Source: JAKAQB01 sp027320105 | Lineage (GTDB): Bacteria > Actinomycetota > Acidimicrobiia > Acidimicrobiales > Palsa-688 | Length of the DNA: 64,000 nucleotides | Reading direction: 5' to 3' | Assembly (NCBI GenBank): GCA_027320105.1 | Contig: DAHVMA010000056.1 | Span: 75,581-139,580 of the forward strand | Part shown: piece after piece, positions 8,150 to 15,789 of the stretch | Layout of the letters: every line of letters starts with the position of its first letter | Position numbering within the stretch: position 1 is the stretch's first letter | Translations under genes and position numbers: made by a program | Notes under the pieces: model-generated | The model's input: only the letters and a program-made list of their open reading frames with translations | Database searches by the model: none | What the model was told of the DNA's origin: nothing

Positions 8150-8475
8150 ACAGCCGTGCAGGTCGTTGGAGGCACGGGTCGGCTCGCCGAGCCGGGTCCC
8201 GCCCGACCAGTCCGGGGCCGCCCTTCCTGCAGGGTCGAAGGCGACGTCGGGCTGGCGGTGCGCCAGAGCGCGGGTGATCCACGTCGGGCGGGTGGTGAAC
8301 ACGAACGCCTCCGCGTGTGCGCTCACCACCCCGCCGAGGAGGAGCTGGAGTTAGGCGCGGGCGACGGCTCCGTCGACCCCGAGACGTCGCACAGCAGGAC
8401 CAGCCGGCGGGGCCGGGTGAGCCGGCGGGACCGGGTGAGCCGGCCGGACCGGGTGAGCTGGGGCAGCAGGACCAG
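8150..8475 (-). pseudogene. CoxE-like VWA-domain protein remnant
   Basis: On the minus strand one frame carries RRLVLLCDVSGS, the MIDAS start of CoxE-type von Willebrand A domains. A second frame continues with AEAFVFTTRPTWITRAL and then PDWSGGTRLGE, RASNDLHG, which are the next conserved blocks of the same family. The segment between them is shortened and frameshifted, and the C-terminal part is missing because the lyase gene ends there. CoxE proteins normally work with MoxR ATPases in maturation of molybdenum hydroxylases; no such gene is nearby. The N-terminal side is replaced by a short tandem repeat. Confidence 0.65.
8413..8466. repeat. 18-bp tandem repeat, three copies
   Basis: Copies of an 18-bp unit built on CCGGGTGAGC start at 8413, 8431 and 8449. 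The period equals six codons and lies inside the CoxE-like remnant, where it would read LTRSGR, LTRSRR, LTRPRR. It looks like slippage expansion in a gene under no selection. Confidence 0.7.
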
Positions 8476-8624
8476 CTCGGAGTCGTCGGTGAAAATGTGG
8501 AAGAACCCGGCGAGGCACTTGGTCGGCCGCGCGAGCCCGTCGCCGTCGCCGGCTGAGCCTCCCGACCCTCGGTTCTTCGACCGTCCGTGAGGTGGATGCA
8601 TGGCGCGGCGGTAGCGTCCGGCAG

Positions 8625-9188
8625 GTGCCCTTCGACGACGGTAGGCAGCATGTGGGCGTCGATCCCTGGCTGGTCGGCGAGGAGGATCGCGACCCGACGA
8701 GGCGGTTGCGTGGTCGCCTCCCGGCGCCGGTCACGGTCTGGACGGCCGCCACGCGCCGCGTCGGCCGGGCGGGGATCACGGTTTCTTCCGTCATCGTGGC
8801 TGAAGGGGAGCCGCCGGAGATCGCAGGCCTGATCGGGCTGCTGTCGGACTTCTGGGATGCCGCGGCCGAGAGTCGCAGGTTTGTGCTCCATGCCCTCACC
8901 GCCGACCAACTGGACCTGGCCGAACGCTTCGCCCTCCGATGGCCGGGCGATCCGTTCGAAGGGCTGGCCGTCAGCGCGACGGAATGGGGACCGCAACTCG
9001 AAGCCGTCTCCACCCGGGCGTCGTGCTCCGTGGTCGGCAGCTCGGATGCCGGCCACGGCCTCCTCGTGCGGGCGAGGGTCGAACGGGTGGCCATCGGGGA
9101 CGGCACCCGGTTGCCGCTGGTGCACTACCGGGGCGCCTATGTCACCGTGGGGCCCCGGCCCCGGCCCCGGTCCCAAGAGGCCCCATAG
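8625..9188 (+). CDS. Flavin reductase-like, FMN-binding split-barrel protein
   Basis: 187 residues from GTG 8625, which follows a TAGCGT hexamer by seven bases. The segment VTVWTAATRRVGRAGITVSS, then the helix FWDAAAESRRFVLHAL, GDPFEGLAV and the terminal LVHYRGAYVTV, matches the flavin-reductase-like split-barrel domain. Such proteins bind FMN and reduce it with NAD(P)H for partner monooxygenases, or act alone. No partner oxygenase is adjacent. The C-terminus is a short Pro-Arg run from a GC-only repeat. From 9189 to 9432 nothing codes convincingly. Confidence 0.72.
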   Translation: MPFDDGRQHVGVDPWLVGEEDRDPTRRLRGRLPAPVTVWTAATRRVGRAGITVSSVIVAEGEPPEIAGLIGLLSDFWDAAAESRRFVLHALTADQLDLAERFALRWPGDPFEGLAVSATEWGPQLEAVSTRASCSVVGSSDAGHGLLVRARVERVAIGDGTRLPLVHYRGAYVTVGPRPRPRSQEAP

Positions 9189-9432
9189 GGCTGATGGGTC
9201 GGCGAGACTCGGTGCGTTGGGCGTGGGTTGGGCGATTGAGGCGCCTATCGGGTCCTGAGTGCACCGAGGTGGGCGCCCGCATGCCTTCGCCTGCCCGGTG
9301 CGTCGAGCTGAGATGGAAAGGGTGCAGCGCCTGGCGGTAGGGCGGGCGCGCTCCGCTGCTGCTTGGCCACCCGCTGGAGGTTGTTGGGACGCCGCGGCGC
9401 GAACATTGTGCATCCCCGGAGATGACACGCCG

Positions 9433-10611
9433 ATGCCGCCCCGACGTGGCGCCGAGCCGCGATCGGTCGCCATGCTCGCCCCCAACCCGGCCGGAGGGCG
9501 GGTGGCGGCGGGCGCGCCGGCGGCGGTGGCCGCCGCCCGGTCCCGCTGGAGGCGGGCGTGGCCCCTCCTGCGCTGGGTGCTGGCCGCCGTCGTGGTGGGG
9601 CTGGCCGCCTGGGTGGTGTCGGGTGAGACGGCGGAGCTGAGTGGTGCCGGCAAGCTCCTGTCGGGGATTCGTTGGCCGTGGGCGGTCGTTGCTGCCACGG
9701 TGGAGGCTCTGAGCTACGTGGCATCTGCCGCCCTGCAGCAGACCCTCCTCCGCAGCGGGCACCTCCGGAGTGGGCTCGGTCGCACATCCCTCGTGAGCCT
9801 TGCGACGTCGGCGATGCAGAACAGCCTGCCCGCCGGTGCAGCATTCGCCGGCGTCTTCGCCTACCGCCAGTACCGGCGCATGGGTGCTAGCGAGCTCCTG
9901 GCCGCCTGGTCTGTCGTAGCGGTCACGGGGTGCCTGTTCGTGGGCATCACCGCCATGGCCGTGGTGGGGCTGGTGCTGGCATTTGGGGTAGGCAGCGCGG
10001 AGGGGTTGGTACAGGTGCTCGGCGGGCTCGGCGCCGCTGCTGCAGCGCTCGTCGTCGGCTGGTTGCGGCGCGACTGGGTGTTCGCGCGGGTGGAGGGTCT
10101 GCTCCGCTTCGGGCAGCGGCGGCTGGGTCGGCCCCACGGCGACCCCCGCCAGGTCGTCGGTCGGTTCCGGCGGCGCCTGGGGGCGGTGACTCCGAGCCGC
10201 CGCCACTGGTGGATGGCCCTCGGGAGCGCCCTCTTCACGTGGGGCTTCGACCTGCTCTGCCTCGTCTTCGCCTTCGTCGCCGTCGGCGCTCCCGTGCCCT
10301 GGCGCGGCCTGCTCCTCGCGTACTCGGCTGCTCAGCTCGCCGCCACGCTGCCGATCACCCCGGGCGGGCTGGGCGTCGTCGAGGGCAGCCTGACGGTCGC
10401 CTTGGTGGCCTTCGGTGGCGCGGAGGCATCGGCCGTCGCCGCCGTGCTCGTGTACCGGATGATCAGCTACTGGGCCGAGATGCCCGTCGGCTGGCTGTCG
10501 TCACTCGCTGTGGGCAGGATGCCCGCCCGCCCTGTGCTCCCCATCGACTCCCCAGCCCCGCAGTCGAGCGCGTCCCCGAAGGGCGAGCCGCCGAGCGGAG
10601 GCGGGTCGTGA
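9433..10611 (+). CDS. UPF0104/YbhN-type membrane protein (LPG synthase TM domain)
   Basis: About 392 residues with roughly eight hydrophobic helices. The region from residue 30 on resembles the membrane domain of lysylphosphatidylglycerol synthase-like YbhN proteins, including SAALQQTLLRSG, LPAGAAFAGVFAYRQYRR, AATLPITPGGLGVVEGSLT and LVYRMISYW. The conserved PGGLGVVEG block is a family hallmark. The catalytic aminoacyl-transferase domain is absent, so this is a stand-alone transporter or flippase-like unit. ATG 9433 is chosen because the membrane segments begin soon after; a later ATG at 9472 is possible. The stop overlaps the next start (GTGA), so it is likely co-translated with the lipoprotein. 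Confidence 0.78.
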   Translation: MPPRRGAEPRSVAMLAPNPAGGRVAAGAPAAVAAARSRWRRAWPLLRWVLAAVVVGLAAWVVSGETAELSGAGKLLSGIRWPWAVVAATVEALSYVASAALQQTLLRSGHLRSGLGRTSLVSLATSAMQNSLPAGAAFAGVFAYRQYRRMGASELLAAWSVVAVTGCLFVGITAMAVVGLVLAFGVGSAEGLVQVLGGLGAAAAALVVGWLRRDWVFARVEGLLRFGQRRLGRPHGDPRQVVGRFRRRLGAVTPSRRHWWMALGSALFTWGFDLLCLVFAFVAVGAPVPWRGLLLAYSAAQLAATLPITPGGLGVVEGSLTVALVAFGGAEASAVAAVLVYRMISYWAEMPVGWLSSLAVGRMPARPVLPIDSPAPQSSASPKGEPPSGGGS

Positions 10612-11024
10612 AGCCGTACCTCTCGCCGAGCCTTGCGCTCGTCGTGGCGTCGGTCGCGCTGGCCGGCTGCGGTGGCAGCGGCCTGCGACTGGAGGCCCGG
10701 TCGGTCTCGGCGTGCTACCGCACCATCCCTACGGCCGTGGCCGACTCCCACGACAGCGACGCCCGGCTGCTCGGCGTCCACCACCTCCGGCTGGAGCTGC
10801 TGCGCCGGAGGAACGCGTCGCTGCTCGCGGCGTGGCCGGGTGGGGACCCCACCGTCTGCACCATCGCGCTCGAGGGCCCGTTCCGCCCCGGCCAGGTCGA
10901 GGGCGCGCCGCCGTCAGCGGCCGGGCGCTTCGCCCTGCTGGTCCTCGATGTGCGCACCGGCCGCCTGCTGGTCAGCACCGTGACCGACCACCTGCCGAGA
11001 CGGCTGTTGGGGCGCACGTACTGA
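10608..11024 (+). CDS. Small lipoprotein, function unknown
   Basis: 138 residues from GTG 10608, overlapping the membrane-protein stop by four bases. A signal peptide ends in ALAGC, a good lipobox with Cys21. The mature part contains two further Cys (ACYRT and TVCTI) that could form a disulfide. No enzyme motif is visible. Coupling to the YbhN-type gene suggests both act at the membrane. Confidence 0.7.
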   Translation: MKPYLSPSLALVVASVALAGCGGSGLRLEARSVSACYRTIPTAVADSHDSDARLLGVHHLRLELLRRRNASLLAAWPGGDPTVCTIALEGPFRPGQVEGAPPSAAGRFALLVLDVRTGRLLVSTVTDHLPRRLLGRTY

Positions 11025-11042
11025 TCTCCTACCATCCGGCAG

Positions 11043-11369
11043 ATGGACCTCGTGAAGCTGGTGGTGTTCGTCCCCGAAGCCGGCTCCGAGCGGCTGCGGA
11101 AAGCCCTAGGGGAGGCCGGCGCCGGCTACATCGGCAAGTACTCGTTCTGCAGCTGGTCGGTGAGCGGGACGGGCCGGTTCCGCCCCGAAGAGGGTGCCGT
11201 GCCGCACATCGGCACCGCCGGCGAGCTCGAGACCGTTGCCGAGGAGCGCATCGAGGTCACCTGCCGCCGTGAGCTCGCCCGGGAGATCGCCCAGGTCGTG
11301 CGCAGCGTCCACCCCTACGAGGAGGTCGTGATCGACCTCTACCCGATGCTCGACCCCGACGACCTGTAG
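11043..11369 (+). CDS. NIF3/YqfO C-terminal (CutA-like) domain protein
   Basis: 108 residues. The sequence VKLVVFVPEAGSERLRKALG, then GKYSFCSWSVSGTGRFRP, VPHIG and the terminal VHPYEEVVIDLYPM form the ferredoxin-like insert domain found in NIF3 family proteins and as stand-alone small proteins. These trimerise like CutA, and their biochemical role is unsettled. ATG 11043 follows TACCAT by seven bases, so it is probably transcribed from its own leaderless promoter. It converges on the ArsR gene with a 9-bp gap. Confidence 0.78.
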   Translation: MDLVKLVVFVPEAGSERLRKALGEAGAGYIGKYSFCSWSVSGTGRFRPEEGAVPHIGTAGELETVAEERIEVTCRRELAREIAQVVRSVHPYEEVVIDLYPMLDPDDL

Positions 11370-11378
11370 GTAGGTCCC

Positions 11379-11834
11379 TCAGGGCAGCCGGCCGGCCCGC
11401 AGGGCGTGCTGGCGCGCGATCTCCTCGGTCAGCACGTCCCGCAGCAGGTCAACGGCTTGGATCACCTTCGGGTGGCGGAGGTGGTACAGGACCCGGCTGC
11501 CCTGGCGCTCCGCCTCGACAAGCCCGCGGTCACGGAGCACAGCGAGGTGCTGGGAGGTGTTGGACTGGGGGGTCTCCAAGTACTCGGCCAGCTCGTTGAC
11601 GCTCCTGGGCCTGTCCCGGAGGGCGTAGAGCACCATGAGGCGTTTTGGCTCGTTGATGGCGTGGCACATCTCCGACACGAGCTCGGTCAGCTCCTCACGC
11701 AGGTGCGGATCGATGCTCTCCCCGTCCGCGCCGGCCACGAGCTCCTGGCTGTCGGCTGTCATCACGGAGTCCGCCGGCGCCGGCGGCGCCGCATCTCTGC
11801 GGTCACCGACGGGTGCGTCGTCTCGGACGGGCAT
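11379..11834 (-). CDS. ArsR-family transcriptional regulator
   Basis: 151 residues. A low-complexity N-terminus of about 45 residues precedes a winged-helix domain: MCHAINEPKRLMVLYAL, SVNELAEYLETPQSNTSQHL as recognition region and LVEAERQGSRVLYHLRHP as wing. The ELVSEMCH Cys could be a metal or redox ligand, but the classical ELCVCDL metal motif is absent. ATG 11834 lies six bases after TACGCT. The upstream minus-strand gene encodes a Rieske-type protein, which suggests an iron-sulfur or redox theme; the target is unknown. Confidence 0.82.
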   Translation of the reverse strand: MPVRDDAPVGDRRDAAPPAPADSVMTADSQELVAGADGESIDPHLREELTELVSEMCHAINEPKRLMVLYALRDRPRSVNELAEYLETPQSNTSQHLAVLRDRGLVEAERQGSRVLYHLRHPKVIQAVDLLRDVLTEEIARQHALRAGRLP

Positions 11835-11874
11835 GCCCCCAGCGTAGGCGGCGAGCGCCAGGCCACCGGAGCGT

Positions 11875-12519
11875 TCAAGCCCACGACATGTAGACCCGTC
11901 CACCCTCGACCAGCACGTCGTAGGTGGCCAGGTCATGGTCGGCGGGGCCGCGGATCCGTTCGCCGCTGGAGAGGTCGAAGCGACTGCCGTGCGCCTGGCA
12001 GGTCACGACCGTAGCGTCGAGGGGGCCGTCGGAGAGGCGGGCTCCGGCGTGCGGGCAGACGTCGCATGCGGCGATGAGCCGACCGTCCAGGTGGTAGAGA
12101 GCAACCGGACCGACAGGGGTGTCCGCGACCCGCACGACCATTCCCAGCCGCCCGGCGACATCGGCGAGGTCGGCGAGCAACGCCCGACGCCGCCCGAGCG
12201 GGCCGGAGCCGGCCAGACGGCGGAGCACGATCGAGAGGGCCCCACGGTTGCCGACGGCGTCGCAGCCGGCTCTCTCGGCCGCTTCCAGCCGGTCACGGTC
12301 GGGGAGGGAGTGGCATCCGACGATGAGCGCCTCGGGGCGCCGGGCTCTCCAGTCGCGGATCACCTCCATGGCGTCGGCACCGGCGAGGTCGACGACCACC
12401 GCAGCAGCGGGACCGTCATCCGGCGGAGCGACGCAAAGGCCCCTCTCGCGGGCGAAGGCAGCCGCCTGGCGGAGCACCATCGGATCCGAGGACACGACGA
12501 CCACCCGGGCGGTGGTCAC
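11875..12519 (-). CDS. Receiver-like domain fused to a Rieske [2Fe-2S] domain
   Basis: 214 residues from GTG 12519. Residues 1-105 have the alternating strand/helix pattern of a response-regulator receiver: VVVVSSD, VVVDLAGAD with an Asp where the phospho-acceptor would lie, and ALIVGCHSLPD. Residues 120-214 form a small Rieske domain with CPHAG and CQAHG as cluster ligands and GERIRGPADHDLATYDV downstream. Rieske ferredoxins of this size pass one electron to oxygenases, but the N-terminal part is not usual for them. GTG is preferred because the upstream frame has no family similarity. The ArsR gene lies 40 bp downstream on the same strand. Confidence 0.72.
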   Translation of the reverse strand: MTTARVVVVSSDPMVLRQAAAFARERGLCVAPPDDGPAAAVVVDLAGADAMEVIRDWRARRPEALIVGCHSLPDRDRLEAAERAGCDAVGNRGALSIVLRRLAGSGPLGRRRALLADLADVAGRLGMVVRVADTPVGPVALYHLDGRLIAACDVCPHAGARLSDGPLDATVVTCQAHGSRFDLSSGERIRGPADHDLATYDVLVEGGRVYMSWA

Positions 12520-12598
12520 CTCCGGCCGGGTCAGATGAAGAGGGTGATGTCGGCGTCGGCAGCCATGTCGATGAAGCTCGCAGCACAGCCTCGGTGGC

Positions 12599-13179
12599 TC
12601 AGGGCACCGGCGGCAGAGGGCACTTCGCGTTGGAAAGCAGCACCCCGCCCGGAGCGAAGCTCGCCCAGCACCAAGCCGGGCGCGGACCGTGAGCCAACAC
12701 CGCGGCGCGAGCCGCCACCCCGATGGCCTCCACGGCGTGGACGAAGGCACCCACACCGGGGGCGACCGCAGCGAGCGACACATCCAGCGCGAACGCCCAG
12801 CGACAGAAGTGCTCCCGGATCGCCCCCGCCCGCTCGGCGAAGCGACGCAACCAACGCCGCACCCTCCACGCCGGCACACCCAGGCGTAACGCGATACGAC
12901 GGTGCCCCACCCCAGCCGCCTTCGCCTCGGTCGCCTCGCCGATCACCCCCACCTCGTCACGGCGCCTGAGCAGACCGTCGTCTCCGAGCAGCACATGGGT
13001 CTTGGCGCAGCCCCGGCACCTCGCCCGACGGGGGCAGATCCTGATCTCCTCCCCACCCCGGCGCCGCAACACCCGCACCCGGGCGTGACCCCACGGGCCT
13101 AAAGCCCCCCACACGCCGGGCAGGCCAACAACCCCCCGAGCAGCTCCGCCTCGACGACCACTCGATCAGTCCCTACCAT
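12599..13179 (-). pseudogene. HTH protein (DUF6431-like), frameshifted at a G6 run
   Basis: ATG 13179 opens VVVEAELLGGLLACPACGG and meets a TAG at once. One base back, the frame continues with GPWGHARVR, ICPRRARCRGCAKTHVLL, a helix-turn-helix (KAAGVGHRRIALRLGVPAW, RVRRWLRRFAERAGAIREHF), and ends with GGVLLSNAKCPLP at 12599. Both Cys pairs would form one zinc ribbon if the frames were joined by a -1 shift at TGTGGGGGGCTTTAG. I recognise it as the DUF6431-type HTH family, often near mobile elements. It may be a pseudogene, or expressed by frameshifting. The 80 bp between it and the Rieske gene carry nothing clear. Confidence 0.6.
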
Positions 13180-13206
13180 GAGCACCGGTGCCTCCGGCAT
13201 CGCTGG

Positions 13207-13252
13207 AAGGACCCTCCCGGCCGATCAGGACAAGTTCAGCGGGAGGGTCCTT
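13207..13252 (-). terminator. 13-bp inverted repeat, probable terminator
   Basis: Arms AAGGACCCTCCCG (13207-13219) and CGGGAGGGTCCTT (13240-13252) pair perfectly around a 20-base loop. It lies downstream of the minus-strand 13347-13631 gene and upstream of the HTH gene, fitting a terminator between them. The rest of 13180-13346 holds no gene I can see. Confidence 0.5.
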
Positions 13253-13346
13253 GCGCGTCCAAGACCACCCAAGCCTGACCCAACCGCGCCCCGAACCCCA
13301 ACGGGGCCATCCTCGCCGTCAGTGGCGCAACCGAACTACCCCATCC

Positions 13347-13631
13347 TCATCCTGCGTGGCGCTCCACACGCAGGCGCCGCCCGACCACCCAGCGTGCGAG
13401 GAGGAAGTTGGTGCCACCCACGGCAAGACCAGCCGCGAGGGTGCAGGCGTAGAAGGAGCCGTTCATCACCACGCGCGCAGCGACTCCCATGCCGACCAGG
13501 ACCAGGGGGAAGACCGCGCCGGTCAGGAGCCCGAAGCCAACCATCCACAGGCCGAGGTCCCCGAAGGATCTGCCAGTGACCAGCCGCCCGCGGCGACCGC
13601 GGGACATGCCCTGGGTGGGAGCGAACCTCAC
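13347..13631 (-). CDS. Short membrane protein resembling a sensor N-terminus, possibly truncated
   Basis: 94 residues with two long hydrophobic helices: GLLTGAVFPLVLVGMGV and FYACTLAAGLAVGGTNFLLA, then ARWVVGRRLR. This hairpin resembles the N-terminal membrane module of actinobacterial GGDEF or chemoreceptor-like proteins, where a cytoplasmic signalling domain follows. Here the frame stops eight residues after the second helix, so the signalling part is absent. It could be a real small membrane protein or a gene cut short. It follows the DUF4395 gene on the same strand with a 75-bp gap. Confidence 0.45.
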   Translation of the reverse strand: MRFAPTQGMSRGRRGRLVTGRSFGDLGLWMVGFGLLTGAVFPLVLVGMGVAARVVMNGSFYACTLAAGLAVGGTNFLLARWVVGRRLRVERHAG

Positions 13632-13706
13632 GGTGTTGAATCGACCCGGACGGAGCCGACCTTGAGCTGCCGGTGCCGGCGGGGATCAGGGGTGGTGCGC
13701 CACGGG

Positions 13707-14228
13707 CTACTCCCGGCAGTTGCCCGGGCGGACCACCCGACGGGGACCGGGGTAGCGCGCCCAGATGTCGTTGCACTCCTCGCACACGGCGTCGGGGACG
13801 AGCCCCAGCCGCATGCCCGCACCGAACAGCTTGCACCCCAGGCACACCCCGAGGCCCGCCTCCAAACCGGCAGCGGCGACGAGTGCACCGAGCAGGCGGT
13901 AAGCGGCCCGCCGACGGCCCGTCACGGCGAGCATGGAGGCGGCCGACGTCATGACGAGGCCGATGCCCTGGGCGAGCCGCTTGGGAGGCCCGGGAGAGTA
14001 ACGGTGCTCGATCCTCCCCAGTCGCGGCGTGATGACCTTCGTGGCGAGCTGGCCGAGGGGGCTGAGCGTCGGCCCGGAGACCACCCGGGCGGCGAAGCCG
14101 TAGGTGAGGGGGGCGAGCAACCACGGCTGGTCGGCGACGACTGCTGTCGCCGCCATGGCCACCACGCCGCCGGCGACCAGCCGGGCGGACGTCTCGTTGA
14201 CGGGGTTGGGGAAGCCGAACGGGTCCAT
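13707..14228 (-). CDS. DUF4395 membrane protein
   Basis: 173 residues. FPNPVNETSARLVAGG at the start, GFAARVVSGPTLSPLGQLAT in the middle and LEAGLGVCLGC, followed by VCEEC, match the DUF4395 family of small membrane proteins with conserved cysteines. Three to four hydrophobic segments are visible. The family often neighbours thioredoxin or rhodanese genes, so a thiol-related role is plausible but unproven. ATG 14228 is eight bases downstream of a TAATAT hexamer, the most AT-rich promoter element in this stretch. Confidence 0.78.
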   Translation of the reverse strand: MDPFGFPNPVNETSARLVAGGVVAMAATAVVADQPWLLAPLTYGFAARVVSGPTLSPLGQLATKVITPRLGRIEHRYSPGPPKRLAQGIGLVMTSAASMLAVTGRRRAAYRLLGALVAAAGLEAGLGVCLGCKLFGAGMRLGLVPDAVCEECNDIWARYPGPRRVVRPGNCRE

Positions 14229-14382
14229 GCCCCGAAATATTACCTGCGGAGTCGGGATTAGGTGCTCCCCGACCACCCTGGCCGACCCACCGAGGAGTCC
14301 CGTCGCCGGCTCGGCCCCGCGGGAGTGCTCGTCAACAGCGCCGCCGCCGGTTCCGGCCTGTGGTGAACGCCGCAGTTGCCGG

Positions 14383-14829
14383 CTACGTGTCCGTCGGCTC
14401 GTCGCTGTGGTAGCTGCCCGCAGGCAGGCCGCCGGACGCCACCTCGGGGTCGCCACCGTCGGCCGGGGGGACGCCGGCCACCGGTTGGGGGACGCCGGCT
14501 ACCGGCTGGGGGACCGCCCCTGGGGCTCCCGCCGGGGCGGTGCTCGTGGCGGTGGGCAGGTAGCTCCCGGTCTCACCCGGAGGCGGCGTCGCCGGCGTCA
14601 CGGCTATGGCCCCGTGCTCTGCCTCGAATGCTTGGAGCTGGCTGATGAGCTCGGCGATGCGGCTGTCGGCCGGTGAAGCGGACCGACCCGTCCGTTGCTC
14701 GAAGGTGAGGCCGCCGAGCTCGAGGAGCAAGGCATCGGCCTGCTTCTTCGACTGGATGCCGGCGAGCTTGGTCTGCCCGGCCTCGGCGAGCGACGTTGCC
14801 TGTGACTTGATCTTGTCCATGAACCCCAT
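14383..14829 (-). CDS. Conserved actinobacterial small protein with Pro/Gly-rich tail
   Basis: 148 residues. The first 75 residues are charged and helical (FMDKIKSQATSLAEAGQTKL, ADALLLELGGLTFEQRTGR), resembling short actinobacterial proteins of unknown function. The rest is low complexity, with the unit PQPVAGV repeated twice (DNA repeat near 14465-14515). There is no signal peptide or membrane helix. It lies between AIM24 and DUF4395 genes on the same strand. Function unknown. Confidence 0.6.
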   Translation of the reverse strand: MGFMDKIKSQATSLAEAGQTKLAGIQSKKQADALLLELGGLTFEQRTGRSASPADSRIAELISQLQAFEAEHGAIAVTPATPPPGETGSYLPTATSTAPAGAPGAVPQPVAGVPQPVAGVPPADGGDPEVASGGLPAGSYHSDEPTDT

Positions 14830-14963
14830 GGCACGGCCCTTTCGACGCGGCCAGGGATGCCCGCCGGCCGTGCCACTCAGGTTACGCCAGCGGATCCCGG
14901 CCGTCGAGGCCGAGCTCGCCTCCCTAGGTCGCCTCGCCCGGGTCTCTGGCGTGCCCCGGCGGG

Positions 14964-15722
14964 TCAGCTCCCCAGGATGTTGCCGAGGATGCCGCCCACG
15001 GCGCCGCCCTCGACGGCGCTGGTCCGCTCGCCGCTTGCCAGGTACGGGTTGAGCGAGCCCGCCAGGTTGGGGAGAGGCATGGACTGCAGCCAGACGCGGC
15101 CGGGACCGGTCAGCACGACGAGCCAGTGGCCGTTGGCCCCGAAGTACCGGTTGACGATGCCCTGAACGCGCTGGACGGTGAAGCTCACCGTCTCCTGGAA
15201 CACCCCCACGTGGCCCGGGTGCGCCAGGATCGTCTGGCCGGGAGCGAGGTCATAGGTGGTCACCTCGCCGGAGAGCTCGACCCATGCGGTGCCCTGGCCC
15301 TCGAGGCGTTGCAGGATGAAGCCCTCCTTGCCGAAGAGCATGCCGCCGAGGCTCTGCTGGAAGCCCATCGACGGAACGACCTCCGGTGTCCCGCACACCC
15401 ACCCGTGGTGGTGCACGAGGTAGCCCTGCCCCGGGCTGACCTCCAGCGGGAAGATGTGGCCGGGCACCTTGGCGGCGAACGCCACCATCCCCTGGCCACC
15501 TGTTGCCTGGTAGATGGTGAGCAGCAGGCTGCCGCCGCCCATTACCCGCTTCAGCCCGCCGAGCAGGCCCCCTCCGCCGGACGAGCCCAAACCGGTGGTC
15601 TGCGTCAGCTGCATGTTTGGGGTCATCCACGACAACTCGCCGTGGTCCGAGATGACCCGCTCACCGGAGTCGAGGATCATCTCGAGCACCGGCATGGTCG
15701 AGCCCTTGATCTGCGCCTGCAC
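14964..15722 (-). CDS. AIM24 family protein
   Basis: 252 residues. GGSLLLTIYQATGGQGMVAF, HIFPLEVSPGQGYLVHHHGW, FLLAGKEGF-like GKEGFILQRLEGQGTAWVE and WLQSMPLPNLAG are typical of the AIM24/TIGR00266 beta-sandwich family, known in bacteria as widespread proteins of unclear role and in fungi as a mitochondrial biogenesis factor. The gene starts at GTG 15722 after a GGGGG-type ribosome site. Its Gly-rich segment near residue 50 is a linker. It is divergent from the MalY-type gene; a TAGTAT hexamer upstream may be its -10 element. Confidence 0.85.
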   Translation of the reverse strand: MQAQIKGSTMPVLEMILDSGERVISDHGELSWMTPNMQLTQTTGLGSSGGGGLLGGLKRVMGGGSLLLTIYQATGGQGMVAFAAKVPGHIFPLEVSPGQGYLVHHHGWVCGTPEVVPSMGFQQSLGGMLFGKEGFILQRLEGQGTAWVELSGEVTTYDLAPGQTILAHPGHVGVFQETVSFTVQRVQGIVNRYFGANGHWLVVLTGPGRVWLQSMPLPNLAGSLNPYLASGERTSAVEGGAVGGILGNILGS

Positions 15723-15789
15723 CGCTGCCCCCTTCGTTCTGTCGTCCGGCCCGGGATACTACCGCGTGGCGCCGCTCTAGGGTGGCGGT

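Noticed and set aside
9189..9432. Possible extra N-terminus or small gene before the YbhN-type protein
   Set aside because: No conserved residues and no ribosome site; treated as non-coding.
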